11,310 bases of DNA, from positions 1-11,310 of the forward strand of contig CAZLGG010000124.1 of NCBI GenBank assembly GCA_964559135.1, written 5' to 3'. Origin of the DNA: DRQF01 sp964559135 (GTDB taxonomy: Bacteria > Planctomycetota > GCA-002687715 > DRQF01). Shown piece after piece: positions 1 through 6,799 of the stretch. The notes under the pieces were generated by a model. It ran no database searches, was not told where the DNA came from, and saw only the letters and a program-made list of their open reading frames with translations. Numbering within the stretch: position 1 is the stretch's first letter; each line of letters begins with the position of its first letter. A program made the translations under genes and the position numbers.

Positions 1-779
1 GCAGCCATGAACAGCCTATGCGCGACCCCGTATCGCCCCATGGTCGAGGCCGGAGCGAGAAAGCCCAGGGCGAGGCCCGGCAAGAAGATGCGAAGGGCCC
101 AGACGAGCGAGGAGACCGAAAGGGGCAAGCTCTCAGAAAAGACCTTGCCCACTCCGTGCCAGATCCCCAGAACCGGAAACGCCCCCACCCCACGGCGGAA
201 GAACCACCCCTGGACGAACACGGCGACCGCCAATCCGGTGCCGTCGATGAAGGGGAGCCTGAGGATGTCCTCGCGACCATGCACGAGTAGGGTCACGCCC
301 ACCGCGAAGACGATCTGTCTCGAGAGATTCGTCATGGCGACGACGTGCATGGCCCGCTTGGCCTCGAAGGCCCAGTTCAGCGCGAAGACACCCGGCAGGA
401 GAACGAGGGCGTAGAGGGCGGTGAGCCGGGTCGCATCCGGCGCCCCGCCTCGGGCCCAGCCAATGAGGACGAGCGCTGGAATGGCCACGCAGGCCAGCAT
501 GAAGCGGAGCGCGACAATGCGTCCGGCGAGCGTCGACACGCCCTTCGGATGATGGGAAGCCTCGGTGACTCCATACGGGGCAAGGCCGGCATCGAGCAGC
601 AAGGCCGCCACGAACAAGGCGTGGAGACTGAACTCCAGGTCTCCCATCCCGGCTTCCAGAAGAACCCGTCCCAAGTGCCCGAAGGCGTACAAAGCGAGGA
701 TTTTCCCCAACGCCTCCGCTCCGTAGAGCCAAAGGAGTCCGGATCTCATCCCCTGCGCACGCCCGCCGTCACCTTGCAT
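1..779 (-). CDS. Wzx-type polysaccharide/O-antigen flippase, N-terminal part (runs off the left edge)
   Basis: Reading the minus strand from the ATG at 779 gives 259 codons without a stop up to the window edge. The protein is strongly hydrophobic, with candidate membrane helices near residues 13-34, 52-72, 86-107, 118-135, 153-168, 178-194 and 222-243. Several phrases are typical of flippases that carry undecaprenyl-linked repeat units across the inner membrane: 'LGKILALYAFGHLGRVL' near 24-40, 'LLDAGLAPYGVTEASHHP' near 61-78, and 'LNWAFEAKRAMHVVAMTNLS' near 134-153. Family members have 12-14 helices and about 400-500 residues, so roughly the first half is present. The start is supported by GAGGAG at 790-785, 5 nt upstream. 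An internal ATG at 749 has no well-spaced Shine-Dalgarno. It diverges from the glycosyltransferase operon, which fits a shared surface-polysaccharide locus. Assignment to the MATE-like polysaccharide exporter superfamily is secure; the substrate is unknown. Confidence 0.85.
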   Translation of the reverse strand, partial: MQGDGGRAQGMRSGLLWLYGAEALGKILALYAFGHLGRVLLEAGMGDLEFSLHALFVAALLLDAGLAPYGVTEASHHPKGVSTLAGRIVALRFMLACVAIPALVLIGWARGGAPDATRLTALYALVLLPGVFALNWAFEAKRAMHVVAMTNLSRQIVFAVGVTLLVHGREDILRLPFIDGTGLAVAVFVQGWFFRRGVGAFPVLGIWHGVGKVFSESLPLSVSSLVWALRIFLPGLALGFLAPASTMGRYGVAHRLFMA

Positions 780-1021
780 GTTCACTCCTCGAGCACTCCC
801 CCATCCTACTTCGGACCCTCCCCGTCGAATCCTGTGACCAAGCACAACAAGAAAACAACAATTTTCCGGCCGACCTACGCGGAGTTTCTCTCCGCACGGC
901 ATGAGAAGGAGGCGAAATCGAGAATCGAGCGGGTTAGCATGTTGTCTCCAGCCTCCCCCCGGGCTCCAGCCGATTGTAGAGATGTCGGATTCGCGGCAAG
1001 GCGCGGGGTGAGGCCCACGCG
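780..1021. promoter_or_regulatory. Divergent intergenic region between flippase and glycosyltransferase operon
   Basis: This 242-bp spacer separates two divergent genes of what looks like one polysaccharide locus, so both promoters should lie here. An A/T-richer patch at about 841-865, with a run of CAACAA/GAAAACAACAATTTT text, is the least GC-rich stretch nearby. A small inverted repeat (GCGGAG 879-884, CTCCGC 890-895, 5-nt loop) follows it and could be an operator or leader hairpin. I found no convincing sigma-70 -35/-10 pair in either direction, and no gene. Confidence 0.4.
785..790 (-). promoter_or_regulatory. Ribosome binding site of the flippase gene
   Basis: GAGGAG on the minus strand, 5 nt before the ATG at 779. 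It decides the start of the flippase gene in favour of this ATG over the in-frame ATG ten codons downstream. Confidence 0.6.
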
Positions 1022-1079
1022 ATGGCCCCGTCAGTTCACGAGTCGCAGCTGGACCGAACCTTGACTTCGAGAATCGAGC
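918..1079 (+). repeat. 13-bp direct repeat pair TCGAGAATCGAGC
   Basis: TCGAGAATCGAGC occurs at 918-930 in the spacer and again at 1067-1079 inside the first codons of the GT2 gene. Only the two end segments are the repeat. Two exact 13-mers so close together is more than expected in random sequence, but GA/TCGA-rich text is common here. It may be a regulator-binding pair or chance. Confidence 0.3.
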
Positions 1080-1882
1080 AACAATCGGCGGATCGGGAAC
1101 GAGTTTCACCTCGCCTTTCCCTGGTCATGCCCTGCTTCAATGAAGAGGCGGTGGTCGGATTCACGCTGCGGGATCTCACCGATGCGTTTTCCGCCGAGGG
1201 CATCCCCATCGAAATCGTGGCGGTCGACAACGGCTCCCGGGACGGCACAGCGGGGATTCTCCGAGAGCTCCGCGCGAAGGGCCTCCCCATCGAGATCATC
1301 ACGGTTCCCGTCAACGAGGGCTATGGGTCTGGAATCCTGGCGGGACTCCCCCGGTGCCGCGCCCCTTGGGTCGGAATCATCCCGGCGGACGGTCAGGTGG
1401 ATGCCGAAGACGTCGTCCGCCTGTTCAAGATCCTCGAGGCCGGCCCGCACCCCATGCTGGGCAAAGTGCGGCGTCGGTTCCGCATGGACGGATTCCGACG
1501 GAAGGTGATTTCCATCGCCTACAACGCCCTGATCGGACTGTTGTTTCCCCGCCTGGGGTCGATCGACGTGAACGGCCTGCCAAAAATCATCCCCGCCGAG
1601 GCGCTTCGAGTCATGGAGCTCTCTTCGCGCCGCTGGTTCCTCGATCCGGAGATCATGATCAAGGCCAAGGTGATGAAGCTTCCCGTCCTCGAGATGAACG
1701 TCTTCGCGCGCATGCGTTCGGCCGGCATGAGTCACGTTCGGGCATCCACGTGTTGGGAATTCCTCACGGGACTCGCTCGCTATCGCGTGGGAGGCCCGTT
1801 GCGCGACTGGAAGCGGAGCTATCTCGCATCCCGTTCCAGCAATCCGACTTCACGGGAAGCCGCCATCGAGGAGGTGCGATGA
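1022..1882 (+). CDS. Family 2 glycosyltransferase (GT-A fold, DPM1-like)
   Basis: A 286-residue inverting sugar transferase, predicted to act on the cytoplasmic face of the inner membrane. The GT-A Rossmann-like core is clear: 'VMPCFNEE' at 35-42, the nucleotide-binding 'VDNGSRDGT' at 68-76, 'NEGYGSGI' at 98-105, the metal-site region 'PADGQVDAED' at 121-130, and the acidic 'RWFLDPEI' at 204-211. The usual DxD of DPM1-like enzymes is replaced by P-A-D, so one acidic residue is missing at that position; the 'DGQ' that follows is retained. A hydrophobic stretch near 163-176 may touch the membrane, but there is no C-terminal helical anchor. The ATG at 1022 leaves about 30 residues before the first strand; GGGGTGAGG lies just upstream and no better start is seen. 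It is the first gene of the operon, and its stop is 1 bp from the next start. The family is sure; the donor and acceptor sugars are not. Confidence 0.88.
   Translation: MAPSVHESQLDRTLTSRIEQQSADRERVSPRLSLVMPCFNEEAVVGFTLRDLTDAFSAEGIPIEIVAVDNGSRDGTAGILRELRAKGLPIEIITVPVNEGYGSGILAGLPRCRAPWVGIIPADGQVDAEDVVRLFKILEAGPHPMLGKVRRRFRMDGFRRKVISIAYNALIGLLFPRLGSIDVNGLPKIIPAEALRVMELSSRRWFLDPEIMIKAKVMKLPVLEMNVFARMRSAGMSHVRASTCWEFLTGLARYRVGGPLRDWKRSYLASRSSNPTSREAAIEEVR
1868..1876 (+). promoter_or_regulatory. Ribosome binding site that selects a GTG start
   Basis: GAGGAGGTG, close to a perfect anti-Shine-Dalgarno match, lies inside the end of the GT2 gene, 7 nt before the GTG at 1884. A nearer ATG at 1879 is in another frame and stops at once, so this site supports the GTG start of the flavoprotein. 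Confidence 0.65.
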
Positions 1883-1883
1883 C

Positions 1884-3371
1884 GTGAAATCCGACGCGCG
1901 CCAAATCCGTCCCCTCCAACCCGGAGATCACACGGTCGTGATCGGCGGAGGCCCCGCGGGCCTCACCGCCGCCTACCTCCTCGCGAAGGACGGTCATGCG
2001 GTCACCGTCCTCGAAGCGGATCGCAAGGTGGGCGGCATTTCTCGCACGGAAGACTACAAGGGCTACCGATTCGACATCGGTGGGCACCGATTCTTCACCA
2101 AGATCGAACCCGTTCAGCGCCTTTGGGAAGAGATCCTCGGAGAAGACTTCCTTTGCGTCCCACGCCTCTCGCGCATCCACTATCGCGGGCATTTCTTCGA
2201 CTACCCGTTGAGGGCGAGAAACGCTCTGACCGGATTGGGAATCTGGCGATCCGTGGGCATCGTGCTCTCCTACCTCAAGGCTCAATTCAGGCCTTCGCCC
2301 ATCGAGGAGAACTTCGAGCAGTGGGTGTCCAATCGCTTCGGCAAGAAGCTCTACGAGATCTTCTTCCGCACCTACACGGAAAAGGTCTGGGGTATCCCCT
2401 GCACCGAGATCCGCTCCGAATGGGCGGCCCAGAGGATTCAAAACCTCTCTCTCGGCCGCGCGATCCTCGATGCGACGTCCCTCAACCGGCGGTCGAAGAA
2501 AATCAAGAGTCTCATCGACGAGTTCCACTACCCTCGGCTTGGACCGGGTCAGATGTGGGAGGCGTGCAGAGATCGCATTCGCAAACTCGGCGGCGAAGTC
2601 CTGATGCACCACGAAGCCCGGGGGCTGGTGCTGCGGGACGGACGCGTCACGGCCGTCAAGGCGCGGCACGGTGACGAGGACGTGATCATCGAGTGCGATC
2701 ACGTCATCTCCAGCATGGCGCTCAGGGACCTCGTCCGCACCTGCGGAGACCAGGCCCCCGAAGAGGCCAGAACCGCGGCCGAGGGGCTGCGGTATAGAGA
2801 TTTTCTGGTCGTCACCCTCATGGTGGACGAGCCGCACCTTTTCCCGGACAACTGGATCTACGTCCACACTCCGGGCGTCAAGGTGGGGCGCATTCAGAAC
2901 TTCAACAACTGGAGCCGGGCGATGGTGCCGGACAAAGACCGCACCTGTCTGGGCATGGAGTACTTCTGCTTCGAAGGGGACGGCCTTTGGAATCAGGACG
3001 ACGCGGATCTCATCCGGTTGGCGTCCGAGGAGATCGGCCGGTTGAATCTGGCCCCCGTCGAGAAGATCCGAGACGGATGCGTGATCCGCCAGCAGCGAGC
3101 CTATCCCATCTACGACGCCGCGTATCAGGGACACATCGACGGGATTCGCAACTTCATCGATCCCATCGACAACCTCCACACGGTGGGCCGGAACGGAATG
3201 CACAAGTACAACAACCAGGACCACTCGATGCTGACGGCCATGATGGCCGTGCAGAACATGAACGGCGGGTCGTATGACATCTGGTCCGTCAACACGGACT
3301 TCGAATACCACGAAGAGCAGCGGGTGGACGAGACGGTGCTCTCTTCGGAGAGCACGTCGCGAGCGCGGTGA
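1884..3371 (+). CDS. FAD-dependent amine-oxidase/UDP-galactopyranose-mutase-like flavoprotein
   Basis: A 495-residue protein beginning with GTG. The N-terminus carries a dinucleotide-binding fold: 'VVIGGGPAGLTAAYLL' at 18-33 (GxGxxG at 21-26), the ribose-binding acid in 'VLEAD' at 42-46, then 'VGGISR' and 'DIGGHRFFTK' at 64-73. Mid-protein 'WGIPCTEIRSEW' at 169-180 and the C-terminal FAD-contact segment 'VGRNGMHKYNNQDHSML' at 434-450 are typical of the protoporphyrinogen-oxidase/UDP-galactopyranose-mutase superfamily. Full-length UDP-galactopyranose mutases are shorter (about 370-400 residues) and have different signature residues, so I do not call this glf. Its position 1 bp after a GT2 gene and 1 bp before a GT4 gene argues for a role in making or modifying a glycan building block, or its lipid carrier, rather than haem synthesis. 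The flavoprotein fold is certain; the reaction is unknown. Confidence 0.85.
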   Translation: MKSDARQIRPLQPGDHTVVIGGGPAGLTAAYLLAKDGHAVTVLEADRKVGGISRTEDYKGYRFDIGGHRFFTKIEPVQRLWEEILGEDFLCVPRLSRIHYRGHFFDYPLRARNALTGLGIWRSVGIVLSYLKAQFRPSPIEENFEQWVSNRFGKKLYEIFFRTYTEKVWGIPCTEIRSEWAAQRIQNLSLGRAILDATSLNRRSKKIKSLIDEFHYPRLGPGQMWEACRDRIRKLGGEVLMHHEARGLVLRDGRVTAVKARHGDEDVIIECDHVISSMALRDLVRTCGDQAPEEARTAAEGLRYRDFLVVTLMVDEPHLFPDNWIYVHTPGVKVGRIQNFNNWSRAMVPDKDRTCLGMEYFCFEGDGLWNQDDADLIRLASEEIGRLNLAPVEKIRDGCVIRQQRAYPIYDAAYQGHIDGIRNFIDPIDNLHTVGRNGMHKYNNQDHSMLTAMMAVQNMNGGSYDIWSVNTDFEYHEEQRVDETVLSSESTSRAR

Positions 3372-3372
3372 C

Positions 3373-4551
3373 ATGCTCAGGTCCCGAAGAATCGCCATCG
3401 ACGCGACCAGCCATGCCAACGGTCGGGGATACGGCCGTTTCCTGAGGGAGTTCCTGCCGGAACTGCTGAACGCCGCCTCCCATCATCGGTTCGTCCTTCT
3501 CGCCGATCACCGACAGCGAGACGACCTCGCCCGGTACGCGGATCGCGCCGAGGTCCAGTTCGCGAATCTGGCGGCGTCGCCGGTCGAGGCCGCCTCCGCG
3601 GACGGAGCCCGCACGCCCAAGGACCTCTGGCGCATGCGACGTCTGCTGAAACGAGCCCGCGCCGACATGGTCTTTTTCCCCACCGTCTACACCTGGTTTC
3701 CGCCGCCTCGTTCCGTTCGGAGCCTGGTGTGCATCCATGATGCGATCCCCGAACGGTTTCCCCGGTATTGCTTCGCGAACGGGCAAGCCCGCCGGCTCTG
3801 GTCGCTCAAGGTGAAGTGGGCCATCGCCCGGGCCCAGCTGATCCTCACCGTCTCGAACAAGGCCGCGGCCGACCTGGCTCGAGTTCTCGGCATCCCGAAA
3901 GATCGATTGCGTGTCACCTCGGAGGCGGCCTCCCGGGTTTTTAAACCCGCTTCCGCGGAGGAGGTCGCCTCCGTACTGGAGCGGGTGGGCATCCCGACCT
4001 CCTCCCCCTACCTGCTCTACGTCGGGGGGCTCAATCCTCACAAGAGGTTGGACCTCCTCCTGGAAGCCCTGGCCGCGCTGACGAAAACCGTCTCTCCCCC
4101 ACGCCGACTCATCGTGGTGGGCGGAGAGGGCGACGTCTTCCATGAGGAGTCGAAGCGATTGAAGACGCTGGCCCACGAATTGGGACTCGACGAGCAGGTG
4201 TCCTGGCTGGGGCGGATCGACGACGACGACCTCCGGGCGGTCTACACCGGAGCGGAAGCCCTCGTTTTGCCCAGCATGTGCGAGGGATTCGGTCTCCCGG
4301 CGGTGGAGGCGGCGGCGTGCGGCACCCCCGTCGTCGCCACCGAGGAAAGCCCGCTTCCGGAGATTCTCGAAGGCGGCGGGTTCTTCGTTCCCCCCGGAGA
4401 GAAAGAGCCGCTCACGGCGGCGCTCGTGCGGATCACCGAGGATGCGTCACTCGGGGAGTCTCTCGGGAAAGAAGCCCTCCGACGAGCCTCGAGGCTTTCC
4501 TGGACCCGCACGGCGGCGGACGTCCTTCAAGCGATGGAGGAGGTCCTTTGA
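3373..4551 (+). CDS. Family 4 glycosyltransferase (GT-B fold)
   Basis: A 392-residue retaining glycosyltransferase. The C-terminal Rossmann domain is clear: 'YLLYVGGLNPHKRLDLLLEA' near 213-232, with the donor-phosphate-binding Lys of 'NPHKR', then 'WLGRIDDDDLRAVYTGAEAL' near 278-297 and the E-x7-E motif E304-E312 in 'CEGFGLPAVEAAACGTPVV'. The N-terminal domain has 'RRIAIDATSHANGRGYGRFL' at 5-24 and 'LVCIHDAIPERFP' at 118-130, typical of mannosyl/rhamnosyl-transferase-like GT4 proteins. The frame is open further upstream, but the ATG at 3373 gives a standard N-terminus and follows the previous stop by one base. There is no good Shine-Dalgarno, so translation is probably coupled to termination of the flavoprotein. 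It overlaps the next gene by 4 bp. The family is certain; the sugar specificity is not. Confidence 0.88.
   Translation: MLRSRRIAIDATSHANGRGYGRFLREFLPELLNAASHHRFVLLADHRQRDDLARYADRAEVQFANLAASPVEAASADGARTPKDLWRMRRLLKRARADMVFFPTVYTWFPPPRSVRSLVCIHDAIPERFPRYCFANGQARRLWSLKVKWAIARAQLILTVSNKAAADLARVLGIPKDRLRVTSEAASRVFKPASAEEVASVLERVGIPTSSPYLLYVGGLNPHKRLDLLLEALAALTKTVSPPRRLIVVGGEGDVFHEESKRLKTLAHELGLDEQVSWLGRIDDDDLRAVYTGAEALVLPSMCEGFGLPAVEAAACGTPVVATEESPLPEILEGGGFFVPPGEKEPLTAALVRITEDASLGESLGKEALRRASRLSWTRTAADVLQAMEEVL
4536..4543 (+). promoter_or_regulatory. Ribosome binding site for a TTG start
   Basis: GGAGGAGG sits 4 nt before the TTG at 4548. The in-frame ATG at 4569 would have a spacing far beyond the usual range, so this site supports the rarer TTG start, which overlaps the previous TGA stop as TTGA. 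Confidence 0.55.
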
Positions 4552-5822
4552 ACCGTCTCCGCATCGCGATGCTCACGACGTTCTATCCCCCATGCAATTT
4601 CGGCGGGGACGGGATCGGCGTCCAACGGCTGTCCCGCGGCCTTGCCCGTCTCGGCGTCGAGGTCCATGTGATCCACGACGCCGGCGCCTACCGTCTTCTG
4701 ACGGGATCGAGCGCGCCCCCCCATGCCGATGAGATCGACGGGATCACCGTGCACCGGATCGACAGCCGGCACCCGCTCTTGCAAAATTTGGTCACGCAAC
4801 AGACCGGACGCCCAGGCCTCAAGCGAAACGCGATTCGAGACGTCCTGGACACCCACACCTTCGACGTCATCAATTACCACAACGTGTCGCTCCTCGGAGG
4901 CCCCGGACTTTTCGCGCTGGGGTCGGGTCTCAAACTCCACATGGCCCACGAACACTGGCTGGTGTGCGAGAGCCACGTCCTGTGGCGCCACGGCAGGGAA
5001 CTCTGCACACGCCGTCAGTGTTTTCGCTGCGTCCTCAGGCACCGCCGCCCGCCACAGCTCTGGCGACGCACCGGGCTTCTCGAACGCATGAGTCGACACG
5101 TCGATGCCTTCATCGCGATGAGCGAGTTCTCCCGCGCGAAGCATCGGGAGCTGGGCTTTCCTCGAGACATGGAGGTCCTCCCCTACTTCCTCCCTGACCG
5201 CATCGAAGAGGCCCATGCGGGCGACGCGCCCCATCACGGCGCCCGTCCCTACTTCCTCTTCGTGGGCAGGCTCGAGCGCATCAAGGGTCTGGACGAGGTG
5301 ATCCCGCTTTTCCGCGACATTGACGCCGATCTGTTGATCGCCGGGGAAGGTGAGTACGGCTCCGTGCTGAAGGACCTGGCTCGGGATGTGGAAAACGTCC
5401 GCTTCCTGGGACGACTCCCCCATGAGGAACTCGTCGGCTACTATCGGGGGGCGCGGGCGCTGATCGTTCCGTCCGTCTGCTACGAGACCTTCGGGATCAT
5501 TCTCATCGAAGCCTTCCGCGAGGGGACGCCCGTGATCGCACGCCGACTGGGGCCCTTTCCGGAGATCGTCGAGGCCTCGGGCGCGGGATTGCTGTTCTCG
5601 ACGGGAGACGAACTCCGGTCCGCCCTCGATAGATTTCTCGGCGAGCCGGAGCTCCGGGACAAGCTGGGGCGGGCCGGACAAGAGAGCTTCGATGCACACT
5701 GGTCCGAGTCCGTAGTGGTTCCGCGGTATCTGGAACTCATCGCCCGCACGGCGACGCGCAAGGGGGAACATGAACTGGCGGAGCGGGCGCGAGTGCACGC
5801 GAAGGAGAGGATTCCGACATGA
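4548..5822 (+). CDS. Family 4 glycosyltransferase with a cysteine cluster
   Basis: A 424-residue GT-B enzyme, probably started by TTG at 4548, with ATG at 4569 as the alternative (seven residues shorter). 'IAMLTTFYPPCNFGGDGIGV' at 6-25 is the glycine-rich N-terminal acceptor loop of GT4 proteins. The C-terminal domain has 'YFLFVGRLERIKGLDEVIPL' near 235-254, 'LIAGEGEY' at 263-270, 'VRFLGRLPHEELVGYYRGA' near 284-302 and E-x7-E at E313-E321 in 'ETFGIILIEAFREGTPVIA'. Between the domains, C140, C153, C158 and C161 (C-x4-C-x2-C plus an upstream Cys) look like a small metal-binding knuckle followed by 'RHRRPP'. Similar Cys-rich inserts occur in a subset of GT4 enzymes. It overlaps both neighbours by 4 bp. 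It most likely adds one sugar of the repeat unit; which one cannot be told. Confidence 0.87.
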   Translation: MNRLRIAMLTTFYPPCNFGGDGIGVQRLSRGLARLGVEVHVIHDAGAYRLLTGSSAPPHADEIDGITVHRIDSRHPLLQNLVTQQTGRPGLKRNAIRDVLDTHTFDVINYHNVSLLGGPGLFALGSGLKLHMAHEHWLVCESHVLWRHGRELCTRRQCFRCVLRHRRPPQLWRRTGLLERMSRHVDAFIAMSEFSRAKHRELGFPRDMEVLPYFLPDRIEEAHAGDAPHHGARPYFLFVGRLERIKGLDEVIPLFRDIDADLLIAGEGEYGSVLKDLARDVENVRFLGRLPHEELVGYYRGARALIVPSVCYETFGIILIEAFREGTPVIARRLGPFPEIVEASGAGLLFSTGDELRSALDRFLGEPELRDKLGRAGQESFDAHWSESVVVPRYLELIARTATRKGEHELAERARVHAKERIPT

Positions 5823-6799
5823 GGGTACTCGTCACCGGAGCCGCCGGATTCATAGGCTCCCATCTTTCCGAACTCCTGGTCGCCCAGGGGCATTTCGTCG
5901 TCGCCTTGGACGACCTTTCCACGGGCCGTATCGAGAATCTGAAGTCACTCGACGACGACGAAACCTTTCGCTTCGTGGAGGGCGACTGCTTGGACAAGAC
6001 GCTCGTTCGCGAGCTCATGAACGACTGCGACGCCTGCGTTCACCTCGCGGCGGCGGTCGGCGTCAAGCTCATCGTCGAACGACCGGTTCACACCATCGAG
6101 ACCAACGTCAAGGCCACCGAGATCATCCTGGAAACGGCGGCCGAAGACGGGTCCCCGGTCCTGCTGGCTTCGACCTCGGAGGTCTATGGCAAGAGTGACA
6201 AGGCCCCCTTCCACGAAGACGACGACATCAGCCTCGGCCCCACGACGCATTCCCGATGGGCCTACGCGTGTTCCAAGGCCCTCGACGAGTGGCTGGCGCT
6301 GGCCTATGCGCGGGAGCGGGGCCTTCCCGTCACGATCACGCGGTTTTTCAACACGGTCGGCCCCCGACAGACGGGGCGCTACGGGATGGTGCTCCCCACG
6401 TTCGCATCCCAAGCGTTGAAGGGGGAGCCCATCACGGTCTACGGCTCGGGAGAGCAGACGCGTTGTTTCGCTCACGTCCGCGACGTCGTCAAGGCCGTCG
6501 TTCGGCTGCTCACCGAGCCCGCGGCCGTGGGAAGAGTCTTCAACGTCGGAACGTCCGAGGAGATCAGCATTTCCGCGCTCGCCGAGAGGGTGAAGACGAG
6601 GGCGGACTCGCCGTCCCCCATCGTCTTCATCCCCTATGAGAAGGCCTACGCCGAAGGGTTCGAGGACATGCCCCGGCGTGTCCCCGACGTGACGCGCCTG
6701 CGCGATGCCCTCGGTTTCGTGCCCGAAACCCCTCTCGACGAGATCATCGATGACGTGCTCGCCGATCAACGCAAGCAGTTGCAGGAACCCCCGGCGTGA
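5819..6799 (+). CDS. NAD-dependent nucleotide-sugar epimerase/dehydratase (extended SDR)
   Basis: A 326-residue soluble enzyme of the extended short-chain dehydrogenase family, which converts NDP-sugars in the cytoplasm (4-epimerases, 4,6-dehydratases, UDP-glucuronate decarboxylases). NAD binding is shown by 'VTGAAGFIGSHL' at 5-16 and the acidic D31 after the second strand. 'STSEVYG' at 118-124 holds the catalytic Ser/Thr region, and the catalytic pair is Y149-x3-K153 in 'WAYACSK'. 'RFFNTVGPRQTGRYGMVLP' at 175-193 and 'MPRRVPDVTRL' at 284-294 are substrate-domain signatures of UDP-sugar members. 'VGVKLIVERPVHTIETNVKA' at 80-99 suggests the UDP-glucose epimerase/UDP-glucuronate decarboxylase side of the family. 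The ATG overlaps the previous stop (ATGA), with AGGAG at 5803-5807 in front. It probably supplies one donor sugar to the neighbouring transferases. The exact product is unresolved. Confidence 0.88.
   Translation: MRVLVTGAAGFIGSHLSELLVAQGHFVVALDDLSTGRIENLKSLDDDETFRFVEGDCLDKTLVRELMNDCDACVHLAAAVGVKLIVERPVHTIETNVKATEIILETAAEDGSPVLLASTSEVYGKSDKAPFHEDDDISLGPTTHSRWAYACSKALDEWLALAYARERGLPVTITRFFNTVGPRQTGRYGMVLPTFASQALKGEPITVYGSGEQTRCFAHVRDVVKAVVRLLTEPAAVGRVFNVGTSEEISISALAERVKTRADSPSPIVFIPYEKAYAEGFEDMPRRVPDVTRLRDALGFVPETPLDEIIDDVLADQRKQLQEPPA

Noticed and set aside
133..732. A 199-codon minus-strand frame and overlapping plus-strand frames in the first 1 kb
   Set aside because: The flippase frame on the minus strand accounts for this DNA with membrane helices and family motifs. 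The others are Arg/Gly/Pro-rich shadows.
1884..3371. Calling the flavoprotein UDP-galactopyranose mutase (glf) or protoporphyrinogen oxidase (hemY)
   Set aside because: Only general FAD-superfamily motifs are visible, the length does not match glf, and the neighbourhood does not suggest haem synthesis. A specific name would be over-annotation.
1764..3419. A 551-codon minus-strand open frame opposite the flavoprotein
   Set aside because: It is the antisense of a gene with clear FAD-binding motifs. The product is rich in Val, Asp, Arg and His with no recognisable domain.
3373..5822. A recent duplication of the two GT4 genes
   Set aside because: They share only the general GT-B/E-x7-E pattern. 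N-terminal domains, lengths and the Cys cluster differ, so they are distinct members of the family.
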